A DNA stretch of 64,000 bases from an uncultured Caldilineaceae bacterium (GCA_951812725.1 OX638330.1:992001-1056000), one strand, 5' to 3'; counted from the first letter of the stretch, positions 39,368 to 48,839 are shown. Notes: generated from the letters alone by a model not told the origin. Translations and numbers: made by a program.

Positions 39368-40495
39368 TTAGCCCAACTCCTCCTGGAGTCGGCGCAATAC
39401 GATTTCGGTCTCACCCTCATTTAGAGTATGGACGGCGATGTGCAGGTCGCCCGCCTCTGAACGGCAGAAGATCGCCGGCGAGCCGTTTTGTAGCGCCTCA
39501 GAAACCTCCCCCGCTGTTCGACCTTTCGCCTGCTCGTCCCAGTTGACACTCAGACGCATCCACGGGCCTTGCCCGTCCTGCTCCCACATATTGCTCGCAT
39601 TTACGTGCGGGATGCCGGCCAGTCCATCAGCGATCTGGGCAATGCGCTCAGACTGGAGTTGCAGCCGCTGCTCATGATCTGTATCCAGCCAGTGGCGCAG
39701 CGCGATCGTCGTGCCGATTACTTCCTGACGATCAACCTTGTAGCCTCGGCCTATGCTGTTGTTGCCCGTTTCGAAGCCGGTAAACCCGTTGAGACGCGCC
39801 TTTGCGACAAACTCGGCGTTACCGCAAAGAATCCCTGTCGAGTTGCCCGAACCCAGATACTTGCCGCCAAAGCAGACCAGGTCCGCGCCGCTGGTTGCGA
39901 CGCGGCGCATGCGCTCCAACGGGTAAATCTCCGCGGCAGCATCAACCAGAATCTGGATTCCGGCAGAATGGGCAATGTCAATCGCCTCCGGCAACGAGAC
40001 CGTATTGGGGAAACGCTCACCAGCCGCGAAGTAAAGAATGCCTGCCGTATTGGGTCCGATGGCATCCCGCAACTGCTGCGGCGTGCAGCTGTCATCGTCG
40101 CCGACCTCCACCAGCTTCCCGCCCGGCACAGTAACGCTGCGGTCATACCGGTATCGGGTTGGCTTCTGGATCAGGAAGTCGTCCTTCATGCCGGTCGTAT
40201 CGGGCAACTGGCGGATGCGCTCCGCATCGTCGCCGGCCAGAATAGCGGCCGCCCCCTGAACGAGCGCGGCGTAGCATCCGGACGTCACCAACCCGCCGCC
40301 CGTTCCCAGCATGTCGCCGATCGCCTTTCCCGCGCCGTCGAACACATCATCCATCCGCGTGTAAGCCGTGTTGGCCGACTCCATCGCCGCTCGCACTTCC
40401 GGCGAAAGTACCGAACCACCCAGGATCGTCATGTGGCCGCCGGCGTTGATAATCGGCTTGATTCCTAGAGTCTCATAGATGTCAGAACTGGACAT
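39368..40495 (-). CDS. SelA-like PLP-dependent enzyme, copy 1
   Basis: A 375-residue member of the SelA / D-glucosaminate-6-phosphate ammonia-lyase (DgaE) related group. It starts IYETLGIKPIINAGGHMTILGGS, has a PLP-binding Asp in ILVDAAAEIYP and the putative Schiff-base lysine in CFGGKYLGSGNSTG. There is no selenocysteine machinery nearby, so a lyase or racemase acting on a sugar-amino or amino acid is more likely than selenium transfer. It lies 18 nt downstream of the enolase-superfamily gene. Two further, more closely related paralogues occur at 46508 and 50139. Confidence 0.72.
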   Translation of the reverse strand: MSSSDIYETLGIKPIINAGGHMTILGGSVLSPEVRAAMESANTAYTRMDDVFDGAGKAIGDMLGTGGGLVTSGCYAALVQGAAAILAGDDAERIRQLPDTTGMKDDFLIQKPTRYRYDRSVTVPGGKLVEVGDDDSCTPQQLRDAIGPNTAGILYFAAGERFPNTVSLPEAIDIAHSAGIQILVDAAAEIYPLERMRRVATSGADLVCFGGKYLGSGNSTGILCGNAEFVAKARLNGFTGFETGNNSIGRGYKVDRQEVIGTTIALRHWLDTDHEQRLQLQSERIAQIADGLAGIPHVNASNMWEQDGQGPWMRLSVNWDEQAKGRTAGEVSEALQNGSPAIFCRSEAGDLHIAVHTLNEGETEIVLRRLQEELG

Positions 40496-40513
40496 TGCGC
40501 GCGCCTCCTTGGC

Positions 40514-41704
40514 TCAGTTGAAGAAATCCTTGTCTTCCGTCGCCAGGTATTTGCTGGCAGCGGTCTTGTTAAAGCTGACACCCAGACCAGGTCGATCCCA
40601 GACAGTGATGTAGCTGTTCTCGACAATTGGGTCGGGCAAGCCGTCCACAATATCATACCACCATTCCGGCCGGCCGACCGGATACTCGAATGCGATATAG
40701 TTGCGCGGCAGCGCCGCCGCCACCTGCACCAGCGCGGCCAGGCCGATCAGACCGTCACCGGTCCCGTGCGGAGCCATCAATATCCCGTGAAGGTCCGCGT
40801 ATTCCGCCACCCATTTCAGTTCGGCAATGCCGCCAATGTCGGCCGGGTCCGGCCCAACGATGTTGACCGCCTGCTTCTCGAACAACTCTTTGAAATTCTG
40901 CCGCAGATAGATCTGTTCGCCGGTGTGAATTGGCGTGGAACTGCTGCGAGTCAACTCGCGGTACAGTTCGGCCAGCACGTAGGGAGTGTAGTCGCCGGTA
41001 ATCGTATCTTCCAGCCACATCAAATGCATTCCCTCCACCGCCTTGGCCAGGCGGATGGCGTCCGGAACCGTCCAACCGGGCCCGCAGTCGAGCGCCAGGC
41101 CGATCCTGTCGCCGGTTACCTCCTTCATCGCCTCAATGCATGCAACCACATGGTTAAACCCCCTCTCTGTCAGCAGCCCGCGCTCGGTCTGGTGGTCCAC
41201 CCCCAGCCGCTCGCCGTAAGAGAAGTCGTCCAGTTCGTCCGGCATGTTGCTGTGGTAGCCAATGCCCTGCTTAATTATAGTGAACCCTTCGCGCGCCTCC
41301 GCCATCCGGGCCATATTCTCGGCGTAGTGCTCCGGTTCCTGGCCGGCCAACGGAAATCGCAACGCGCCGTTGTAGACCAGCACCTTGTCCCGTACCTTCC
41401 CGCCCAGCAGTTTGTAAACCGGCACGTTCGCCGCCTGCCCCGCGATATCCCACAGCGCCATCTCAATCGCGCTGACCGCGCTTCCCCACGGCTTGAAGCT
41501 GCCCAGACGGCGGATGCGCAACATCACTCGCTCGACGTCGGTTGGGTCCTCTCCCAAAATATACTTGCGATAGAAAAGTACGTGAGGCTTGAGGTAAGAC
41601 TTGAAATGTTCGGCCTGCCCGTAGCCCTCGATGCCGGCATCAGTCGTGATCCGAACAACCGGGCTCCCGCCCAGTATTGCGCAATTGAGATCGGTGATCT
41701 GCAT
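40514..41704 (-). CDS. Enolase-superfamily enzyme (mandelate racemase/muconate lactonizing type)
   Basis: Probably a sugar-acid dehydratase or racemase. The ATG at 41704 has a strong GGAGGG site and gives about 396 residues. A longer frame to 42046 is not family-like. The metal ligands follow the family pattern: Asp in LALDCGPGW, Glu in WLEDTI, Glu in HTGEQIY. A candidate base is Lys in IIKQG, and there is an Asp-His pair in PDPADIGGI and MAPHGTGDG, which points to the MR subgroup. First gene of the four-gene minus-strand operon. The specific substrate is unknown. Confidence 0.85.
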   Translation of the reverse strand: MQITDLNCAILGGSPVVRITTDAGIEGYGQAEHFKSYLKPHVLFYRKYILGEDPTDVERVMLRIRRLGSFKPWGSAVSAIEMALWDIAGQAANVPVYKLLGGKVRDKVLVYNGALRFPLAGQEPEHYAENMARMAEAREGFTIIKQGIGYHSNMPDELDDFSYGERLGVDHQTERGLLTERGFNHVVACIEAMKEVTGDRIGLALDCGPGWTVPDAIRLAKAVEGMHLMWLEDTITGDYTPYVLAELYRELTRSSSTPIHTGEQIYLRQNFKELFEKQAVNIVGPDPADIGGIAELKWVAEYADLHGILMAPHGTGDGLIGLAALVQVAAALPRNYIAFEYPVGRPEWWYDIVDGLPDPIVENSYITVWDRPGLGVSFNKTAASKYLATEDKDFFN

Positions 41705-42887
41705 AGAGACCCTCCGCAGACGAGAAAATTGCATGGAAGCTGAGCGAGATTTACCCAGCTGCATCCTGTACATGCTGCGACCGCAATACCGGCCACATCT
41801 GGTCCAGAAAATGTCTTCTGCGCCTGCCGCTGCAACCGGCAGATGGGCGGCGCGCAGACACACCAAATTGTACTGCGTTTTCCCGATGAATGCCACTACT
41901 AGGGCCGCGCGTACCGCATCCCAAAATGGGGGGCGAGTCACTCTGACCGTTGTGCAGCCAAAAAAACTACCAGGGCGGCTGCATCTTACCGCACCAAATA
42001 TTATCTGAGGCTGCCTTGCCCGGAAAAATCGAAGAATTCCCGCCAAAATGATGCATTTGGTGGCGTGTAGCCGAAGGATTCAAAAACCTCCAGCAGACGT
42101 TGACGGTCGCTACCGCCAATGCCCTTCGTTGATCAACCGGCCGCCGACACTCTTCATCGGCTCCTGTCTGCCTCTTAAGCCACAGATGCCGGTTTTGCCG
42201 CCAGGAATCAGATGCAACTGTCCTGAAAAAACCGTACTTGACTATCTGAAATGACTGTATTATATTATATATTATGTCGTCTTCGACGGAGTGAGTGGAA
42301 TGAGGCCAGGATACAAATTAGGGTATCTGCGTCCCTTGGCCTGCATTCAACTATCTGCTGAGTTCATTTGAGGCCACGAAAATGACAGGCAGGTCGGCGC
42401 AGAATGACAAGGTCATAAACCATACCCAAGTCAGTCGCGCTCGCACTCTCCCCCTCGAAGACATTCTGCACGGTCGCTGTCACAGGCTCGACCAACTCGA
42501 CTTTCCAGACGAGAAGGCGGCGTGCATCTTTCTGGAACAGGCATCATTTCCCCTCTATCTCCTCTGTCAATTCGGCACAGACGCAAGCGACACAGTGTAT
42601 CGCAGACGGTTGCGAGTAAAGTGCGTTTTTCCCCTCACCCACCTGAACGCACCGCTGTTGGCCAACGACCGACCCGCAATCAACTGCTTAGAAGCCGGCC
42701 CCAGGATCCTTTACCGCGCAAGAGTCGAAAGAATTATGCACCAGGAAGATCCACTACGCGCTCAAGACCCACTTGTATCTGTCTGCCCTCCAACAGACCT
42801 CGATTCTTTGTGTCAGCTAGATCCCGTGCGTCTTGCAGCATCGACTGGGTAACATGAGTTCCTACATTCGACCAGGAGGAGAAATCC
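41705..42887. other. 1.2-kb stretch without a supported gene
   Basis: The sequence between the divergent enolase-superfamily and ABC-receptor genes holds the promoter at 42238 but no convincing gene. A 156-codon plus-strand frame (42382-42852) has no recognisable family. The minus strand of 42370-42860 shows protein-like pieces broken by stops, which could be a decayed gene. I cannot identify it. Confidence 0.4.
42238..42266 (+). promoter_or_regulatory. Sigma-70-type promoter upstream of the ABC locus
   Basis: TTGACT (42238-42243), a 17-nt spacer and TATATT (42261-42266), within an AT-rich tract. A small hairpin CGTC-TTC-GACG follows about 15 nt later. It faces the ABC-receptor gene with a leader of roughly 615 nt. 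Confidence 0.5.
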
Positions 42888-44534
42888 ATGGCTAACCGAA
42901 AGATCTCACGTCGAACGTTCGTGAAGGCAGTCGGAGTCGCTACAGGAGGGATGGTGTTAGCGGCATGCGCCCCCGCAGCCCCGCCGGCCCCCGCAGCCGC
43001 GCCCGCTCCAGCTGAGCCGGCCGAGGGCGGTACGCTCACTGTCGCAGTACGCAGCCCAATTGGCGGGCTCGATCCCGCAAAGATAGTTGGCTACCCATCC
43101 GGCCCGGCAATCCTGTATCTCATCTCCAACAAGCTTGTACGTGTAGGCACCGATCTCAAACTGTATCCGGACTTGGCAGAGTCCTGGGAATCTTCAGAAG
43201 ATGGGCGTGCATGGACCTTCAAACTGCGAGACGATGTCACCTTTCATGATGGAACACCGTTCAATTCCGAATCGGTGAGAGCGCACTTCGAGCATGCACG
43301 AAATCCAGAGGTCGCTGCTACATCGTCAACGCGCTTCGATCAGATTACATCCATCGAAACCCCCGATGACTACACGGTGATCCTGCGAACAGATGAACCC
43401 TTTGGTCCGTTCTTGAACTACATGACTGCCTTTATGAGGGTCACCATGAGTCCGGCTTCATACGAGCAGTACGACGCCAAAGAAGTAGGAATGCATCCGG
43501 TCGGCGCGGGTCCCTACAAAGTCGTCGAATTTAAGCCAAATGTTAGTCTCACCCTGGAACGTAACGAAGATTATCATGGCGGTCGTCCGGCACTGGATAG
43601 GATTGTCGTCATCCCTGTTCCGGAGGCAAGCGCGCGCGCCAATCTTCTCCGTACTGGTGAAGTAGACGTGGCTGAAGACATTCCCGTTGAAGAAATGGCA
43701 GATCTGGAAGCCGATCCCAACATCAGGGTGATAAGGCAGAAGTCCCTCAACCACGTTGGCGCCAGCTTCAATTTCGACCACCCTCCCTTCGATGATATCA
43801 GAGTGCGGCATGCCTTCAACTACGCCATAGACAAGGTCACCTTGGTTGACACCGTCTTTGGTGGCGCGGCTACTATCATGGACTCACCGCTGGCTCCGGG
43901 AATGATAGGGTACAAGAGCATTGGCACATATGACTATGACCCGGAGAAGGCAAAAGCCCTGCTCAAAGAAGCCGGCTGGGAAGACACCGATGGAGACGGA
44001 ATCGTCGACAAGGACGGAGAGCCGTTCAGGACCACCTATGCCTACTATGAAGAGTTTCTCAGATCCGCTGAAGTGGCACAGGTCTTGCAGAGCGATTTGA
44101 AAAAGGTGGGAGTAGACCTTGAAATAAAGGCCATCGAGCTCGCAGCTTGGGGGGCGTCCATCTTACCAGAGCGCGGAGAAAACCCACTCGGCATGTGGTT
44201 GTGGAAGTTCAACCCATCAGCCGGCAGCTCGACCCGTTACCTCACCTTTGACTTCCGTTCAAATCCGGAGTCAACAGGGTTACCCTACGAGGGCAACGCT
44301 GGTTGGTACAGCAACCCTGAACTGGATGCACTCTTTGCAGAAGCCTGGAAGGAAGTAGACCAGGATAAGCGCGCCGAAAAACTTGGAGAAATCCAGGAAG
44401 TGATTTGGCACGATGCGCCTTGGCTATGGCTCTATATGTCGGACCTCCTGGTCGGCGTGCGAGAGAATGTCCACGGAGTAGATGTATACCCGATGTCCTT
44501 CCTCCACCTCAGCGAAGCCTGGAAAGAGGAATGA
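42888..44534 (+). CDS. Peptide/oligosaccharide-type ABC substrate-binding lipoprotein (family 5), Tat signal
   Basis: A 548-residue extracytoplasmic receptor. The N-terminus has a twin-arginine motif (SRRTFVKAVG) and lipobox cysteine C27 (MVLAAC), then a Pro/Ala linker. The body is SBP_bac_5-like (LYPDLAESWESSEDGRAWTFKLRDDVTFHDGTPF is the family hallmark, quoted as LAESWE and FHDGTPF). It serves the two permeases downstream. Ligand is unknown; relatives bind peptides, nickel or oligosaccharides. Ribosome site AGGAGG. A strong hairpin separates it from the permeases. GC content is lower than in the flanking regions. Confidence 0.9.
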   Translation: MANRKISRRTFVKAVGVATGGMVLAACAPAAPPAPAAAPAPAEPAEGGTLTVAVRSPIGGLDPAKIVGYPSGPAILYLISNKLVRVGTDLKLYPDLAESWESSEDGRAWTFKLRDDVTFHDGTPFNSESVRAHFEHARNPEVAATSSTRFDQITSIETPDDYTVILRTDEPFGPFLNYMTAFMRVTMSPASYEQYDAKEVGMHPVGAGPYKVVEFKPNVSLTLERNEDYHGGRPALDRIVVIPVPEASARANLLRTGEVDVAEDIPVEEMADLEADPNIRVIRQKSLNHVGASFNFDHPPFDDIRVRHAFNYAIDKVTLVDTVFGGAATIMDSPLAPGMIGYKSIGTYDYDPEKAKALLKEAGWEDTDGDGIVDKDGEPFRTTYAYYEEFLRSAEVAQVLQSDLKKVGVDLEIKAIELAAWGASILPERGENPLGMWLWKFNPSAGSSTRYLTFDFRSNPESTGLPYEGNAGWYSNPELDALFAEAWKEVDQDKRAEKLGEIQEVIWHDAPWLWLYMSDLLVGVRENVHGVDVYPMSFLHLSEAWKEE

Positions 44535-44566
44535 GCGTCCCGATCACACATTAGACATATGATACG

Positions 44567-44614
44567 CAGGGAAGATATGGCTCCCCAGCCTATCTTCCTT
44601 GCCCATCTTCCCTG
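44567..44614 (+). promoter_or_regulatory. Intercistronic hairpin with two alternative right arms
   Basis: CAGGGAAGATA (44567-44577) can pair with TATCTTCCTTG (44591-44601), continued inward by GGCT/AGCC around a CCCC loop with one bulged T, about 15 bp. The same left arm can instead pair perfectly with ATCTTCCCTG (44605-44614). The element sits 32 nt after the receptor gene and just before the first permease. Such hairpins commonly favour receptor over permease expression. Confidence 0.55.
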
Positions 44615-44629
44615 TTCAAGTTGGTGCAA

Positions 44630-45556
44630 ATGGACAAGTACATATTACGCCGGTCGATAATTGTTTTCCCTACTGCTTTGGCTGTCGTGACTCTTGTCTT
44701 TCTGATCCTCCACCTTGCCCCAGGTGACCCGGCTCGAATAGGACTGGGCCAAGTCGCAACTTCCGAGGATATCGAACGTGCCCGGGCCCAGTTGGGCCTT
44801 GACGATCCCCTCTTTATCCAATATGTGCGTTTTCTGGCCCGAATGGTGACAGGAGACTTAGGGACCTCCTTCATTACCCATGAACCCGTAGCAGGCCTGA
44901 TCCTGTCCAGGCTCCCTGTCACCCTGCAGCTGACCTTTATGGCCATGTTGCTTAGCACCATTATCGGGGTCACAGCCGGCGTCATCTCCGCAGTTCGGCG
45001 TAACACTGTTTACGACTATCTGACTCTGACCGCGGCCGTCATCGGTTACTGCACACCCAACTTTTGGCTGGCTCTTCTGCTTATCCTTGTCTTCTCAGTC
45101 AATCTCCGCTGGCTGCCCTCAATCGGAAGACAAGCCCTGGACCTGAAATACGTGATTCTGCCGACTCTGGCCTTGTCAGCGCCACTGATCGCCATTATTG
45201 CCCGGTTGACACGCGCGGGCATGCTGGAGGTTATCAATTCGGATTACGTCCGCACGGCGCGGGCCAAAGGTCTGGCGGAACGGGCCGTTATCTCCCGTCA
45301 TGCGCTTCGCAATGCACTGATACCTGTCGTGACAGTTCTAGGCCTGCAGCTTGGTAGCCTGCTGGGCGGAACAGTCGTCGTCGAAACCATCTTCAGTTGG
45401 CCAGGCATTGGTTGGTTACTCTTCAGTGGAATAAGCCAGCGCGACTACCCGGTTGTACAGGGAGTCGTACTATTCTATTCCGTCGTCTTTATGTTTGTTA
45501 CGCTGGCCGTCGATATCGGATACTCCTATCTCGACCCGCGCGTGCGTTATGAATAA
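44630..45556 (+). CDS. ABC transporter permease, DppB type
   Basis: First membrane subunit of a peptide/nickel-type importer, about 308 residues. It starts MDKYILRRSIIVFPTALAVVTLVFLILHLAPGDP, the typical DppB N-terminus ending in the PGDP motif. The EAA loop is recognisable near RTARAKGLAERAVISRHALRNALIP. About six transmembrane segments. Its end overlaps the next permease by 8 nt. The frame extends to 44621, but the ATG at 44630 fits the family better. Confidence 0.9.
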   Translation: MDKYILRRSIIVFPTALAVVTLVFLILHLAPGDPARIGLGQVATSEDIERARAQLGLDDPLFIQYVRFLARMVTGDLGTSFITHEPVAGLILSRLPVTLQLTFMAMLLSTIIGVTAGVISAVRRNTVYDYLTLTAAVIGYCTPNFWLALLLILVFSVNLRWLPSIGRQALDLKYVILPTLALSAPLIAIIARLTRAGMLEVINSDYVRTARAKGLAERAVISRHALRNALIPVVTVLGLQLGSLLGGTVVVETIFSWPGIGWLLFSGISQRDYPVVQGVVLFYSVVFMFVTLAVDIGYSYLDPRVRYE

Positions 45557-46466
45557 TATTCCTGAACCTCAACTTGGGGGCCTCGAAATCAGAAAGCCAG
45601 AGTCTGAGTCCAGACTCAGAGCGAGGCTGGCAGAGTACTATGCAATCTTTCGAGGCAACAAGCTGACCTCCATCGGTGCATCCATCACTCTGCTGTTTTT
45701 TGTTTTGGCCGTCTTTGGTCCTGCAATAGCACCTTTCGATCCGACCATTGTAGAACTGCGTGATCGGCTGCAGGGCCCATCAGCCCAACATATCCTGGGA
45801 ACGGACGAAATGGGACGCGATGTTGCCAGCCGCCTGCTGCATGGCGCGCGTATATCCACCGGTGTGGCCCTATTGAGTGTTGCACTGGCTGTCCTGTTTG
45901 GCGTGGCCCTGGGAGCAACCGCGGGTTACTTTGGCGGTAGATGGGACATGATCGCCATGCGCTTGGTGGATGTGTTGCTGGCCTTTCCAAGCCTCATCCT
46001 GGCCATCGCGCTTATCAGTGTCCTTGAGCCCGGTGTAACCAGTCTCATCGTGGCTGTGAGCGTTACCCGCCTCCCTACTCTTGCGCGTCTCGCCCGTGGT
46101 AGCATTCTGGCAACCAAAGAATTCGACTATGTACTCGCCGCTCGTTGTGTAGGTGTTTCTGACCGGCTGATACTGCTTAAGCATCTCTTGCCCAATGCCA
46201 TGAGCCCGCTTGTGGTTCAAGCGACCCTGTCTACCGGCGGCGCGATTATTCATGCCGCCACCCTGGGGTTCCTGGGACTCGGCGTACAAGCGCCCGCACC
46301 CGAATGGGGCGCAATGCTCAGCCGAGGTCGCACTTACACCACAATCGCCCCCCACGTCGTTGTATTCCCCGGTTTGGCTATCGCCCTATTTGTCTTTGGG
46401 CTCAATACGTTTGGTGATGGTCTGCGAGACGCCTTGGATCCAATGTTGCGTCGGCTTGCACGTTGA
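45549..46466 (+). CDS. ABC transporter permease, DppC type
   Basis: Second membrane subunit, about 305 residues from the ATG at 45549 inside the end of the DppB-type gene. DppC-type features are GTDEMGRDVASRLLHGARIS, then the EAA-type loop AARCVGVSDRLILLKHLLPNAMSPL, and WGAMLSRGR. No ATPase genes (DppD/DppF type) follow. The next gene is a SelA-like enzyme 41 nt away, so the pump must borrow ATPases encoded elsewhere. Confidence 0.9.
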   Translation: MNNIPEPQLGGLEIRKPESESRLRARLAEYYAIFRGNKLTSIGASITLLFFVLAVFGPAIAPFDPTIVELRDRLQGPSAQHILGTDEMGRDVASRLLHGARISTGVALLSVALAVLFGVALGATAGYFGGRWDMIAMRLVDVLLAFPSLILAIALISVLEPGVTSLIVAVSVTRLPTLARLARGSILATKEFDYVLAARCVGVSDRLILLKHLLPNAMSPLVVQATLSTGGAIIHAATLGFLGLGVQAPAPEWGAMLSRGRTYTTIAPHVVVFPGLAIALFVFGLNTFGDGLRDALDPMLRRLAR

Positions 46467-46507
46467 AAGGCGAGGGCGGCAGAGCCAGAAAGCCAGTGAG
46501 CAATAAC

Positions 46508-47644
46508 ATGGGAATCTACGAGAAACTAGGCGTTAATACAATAATCAATGCTGTCGGCAACGGTACCGCCATCGGTGGCTCCATCATGAGGCCAGAGGTG
46601 TTTGCCGCTATGGAGGAAGCCAGTCGCTCATTTGTGAGATTGCCTGAGTTGCTGGACAACGCGGGGCGACGAGTCGCAGAACTGGCCGGGGTTGAAGCAG
46701 CCTATATCACGTCCGGGGCAGCAGCCGGCGTGACCATCGCGGTGGCAGCCTGCATGGCCGGTAGCGACGATGCCAAAGTCCACCAACTGCCAAATACAGA
46801 TGGCTTGAAGGATGAGGTGATTATCCAGGTCATGCAGCGCAACTACTATGAGCTGATGATTAGGCTTGCTGGCGCCAAGCTTATAGAAGTTGGTCTGGCT
46901 AACCACTCCTATCCCTGGCACGTCGAGTCAGCCATAAATGAACAGACCGCAGCGATCGTTCATTTTGTAGCGTATTCTCCATCTCAAGACCTGCCAGTCG
47001 AATCAGTAATTGAAATCGCCCACAAGCACGGTCTGCCAGTAATCGTCGATGCTGCTGCCGAATTGCCACCATTCTCCAATCTCAGACGTTATGCCGACAT
47101 GGGCGCCGATCTGACAATCTTCAGTGGCGGCAAAGGGCTGCGTGGACCCCAATCATCCGGCCTCATCTTGGGACGCAAAGACCTCGTGGAAGCTTGCGCT
47201 GAACACGCAAGTCCCAATCATGGTGTGGGGCGCCCCATGAAGGTAGGAAAGGAAGAAGTCATCGGCTTAGTAACAGCCGTAGAGCTGTTCGCAAGCGAAG
47301 AATTCGCGCAGGCAGAACTCGAAAGCTATGAAGAACGGACTGCCTTCATCGTAGAAGCGCTGTCCCATACCCCCGGTGTTGTGGCGTCCCGTGACACCGC
47401 CCCGCCTTCTTTTCTCTCGGACCTGAGCGGCGCCGCGCCTGAGGGCGTGCCTGTTGCGCAAGTGGAGTGGCAGGAGGCCACTATACCAAAATCGAATGAG
47501 GAAGTTCGCCAGGAACTGGCGGAAGGCAGCCCCGCCATCATCGCAGCGCTTTCACAAAATGGCATAATACTTGCCCCGCACACCTTGCAACCGGGTGAAG
47601 ATCGCATCGTGGCGGCCCGAGTGGCCCACGTCTTGACCCGCTAA
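46508..47644 (+). CDS. SelA-like PLP-dependent enzyme, copy 2
   Basis: Begins at the ATG at 46508 (MGIYEKLGVNTIINAVGNGTAIGGS), about 378 residues. Likely Schiff-base lysine in FSGGKGLRGPQSSG. PLP-contact Asp in VIVDAAAELP. Very similar to copy 3 at 50139 (for example HQLPNTDGLKDEVIIQVMQRNYYEL against HQLPDTKGMKNEVVMQVMQRNYYEL). The family includes DgaE-type ammonia-lyases. Co-location with an importer suggests it acts on the imported compound or its product. No selA/selB or tRNA-Sec is visible. Confidence 0.75.
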   Translation: MGIYEKLGVNTIINAVGNGTAIGGSIMRPEVFAAMEEASRSFVRLPELLDNAGRRVAELAGVEAAYITSGAAAGVTIAVAACMAGSDDAKVHQLPNTDGLKDEVIIQVMQRNYYELMIRLAGAKLIEVGLANHSYPWHVESAINEQTAAIVHFVAYSPSQDLPVESVIEIAHKHGLPVIVDAAAELPPFSNLRRYADMGADLTIFSGGKGLRGPQSSGLILGRKDLVEACAEHASPNHGVGRPMKVGKEEVIGLVTAVELFASEEFAQAELESYEERTAFIVEALSHTPGVVASRDTAPPSFLSDLSGAAPEGVPVAQVEWQEATIPKSNEEVRQELAEGSPAIIAALSQNGIILAPHTLQPGEDRIVAARVAHVLTR

Positions 47645-47730
47645 ACTAAACTGCAACTCCATTTGGCGAAAGTTGGAAATCCGCCGCAAGCCCAAGTTGA
47701 GCCGCGAAAAATAGTGCAAAGGGGGAGTTC

Positions 47731-48822
47731 ATGAACCAACCACATGTAGAACTCTTAGCCACATTGGGAATCGCTGAAGGAGGGAGCGGCGACAACGCCT
47801 TCCGCCAACCGGAGGCGCTGGCAACCGACAGCGAGGGCAACCTCATTGTGGCCGACACAGGTAATCATCGCATCCTCAAACTGGATCCTAACGGGAACCT
47901 GATCTGGAAGATCGGAGGGATCGACAACGAAGGGCAACCCTGGGCCGGTACGGCTATGGCAGAATTCAGCAGCCCGCGAGCCGTCTGCACTGACAATGAG
48001 AATAATGTCTACGTCTGCGACACGCTCAACTGCCGCGTGCAAAAGTTTGACGCCGATGGCAACCAGCTGCTGATCTTCGGCACCCAGGGGCTGGGCTATG
48101 GTCAGTTTGGCGGTCAAGGACCACTGGGAATCACCATAGATGAGAATGGCTATATGCTGGTGAGCGACACCCATACCAGCATTGGGGGCAACCACCGGAT
48201 TCAGAAACTGGATCAGGATGGACACTTCGTGACACAGTTTGGCAGCTACGGAACGGGGTTGGGGCAGTTTGGCGGTGCCGCGCCCATCCGTGAGTATGGA
48301 CTCGACTTTGGTCCAGGCATCGGGCCAGGCCCAATCGGACCTACTGGCATCGTGGTCAATCTAGGCGCGCAACACATCAGCGACAAGAACAATTGGGGCG
48401 CAGACATCCTCGTTGCAGACTGTGACAACGACCGCCTCCAGATCTTCAAGGGAATCGGTCTGTGTGATGGGAGTTTCGGCGACGGAATCGTGTTCCGGCC
48501 CCGACAATTGTCCTTGGATGGCAGCGGCCGCCTGTATGTAAGCGGCGTGCATAAGCATGAACCACCGATGGAGACTTCCGATCTGACAGACCCCCTGAAA
48601 TGGCGCGTCGTCCCCGAAGGCCGGTGGGTGTGGGTATTCGACGTCGGATCAAAACAACTGATCGGACAGATCGGGACGGCGGACGCACATGACCAGATGG
48701 CACATCATTATGGAGCGGGGCTGCATTGCCACGGGTATGGTCTGTCCGTAAGCAAAGCCGACGACAGCATCGTATATATCCAGGGCGATAACCTGATCTT
48801 CAAATACCGGGTGACGTGGTGA
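47731..48822 (+). CDS. NHL-repeat beta-propeller protein, copy 1
   Basis: A 363-residue protein built from NHL repeats (FRQPEALATDSEGNLIVADTGNHRI; SPRAVCTDNENNVYVCDTLNCRVQKFD; GYMLVSDTH). It has no signal peptide or membrane segment, so it is probably cytoplasmic despite the ABC neighbours. NHL propellers serve as binding platforms or as lyases/lactonases. The function is not known. Ribosome site GGGGGAG. Followed after 17 nt by a paralogue. Confidence 0.75.
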   Translation: MNQPHVELLATLGIAEGGSGDNAFRQPEALATDSEGNLIVADTGNHRILKLDPNGNLIWKIGGIDNEGQPWAGTAMAEFSSPRAVCTDNENNVYVCDTLNCRVQKFDADGNQLLIFGTQGLGYGQFGGQGPLGITIDENGYMLVSDTHTSIGGNHRIQKLDQDGHFVTQFGSYGTGLGQFGGAAPIREYGLDFGPGIGPGPIGPTGIVVNLGAQHISDKNNWGADILVADCDNDRLQIFKGIGLCDGSFGDGIVFRPRQLSLDGSGRLYVSGVHKHEPPMETSDLTDPLKWRVVPEGRWVWVFDVGSKQLIGQIGTADAHDQMAHHYGAGLHCHGYGLSVSKADDSIVYIQGDNLIFKYRVTW

Positions 48823-48839
48823 AAAGGGGCGCCTAAACC

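Noticed and set aside
39368..40495. SelA-like gene as true selenocysteine synthase
   Set aside because: Length about 375 against about 460 for SelA, no selB/selD/tRNA-Sec nearby, and paralogues in catabolic contexts.
40766..41743. 325-codon plus-strand frame
   Set aside because: Shadow of the enolase-superfamily gene.
42382..42852. 156-codon plus-strand frame upstream of the first ABC receptor
   Set aside because: No ribosome site, no recognisable motif, Arg/Cys/Pro-rich composition without protein-like patterns; kept only as part of the gene-free stretch.
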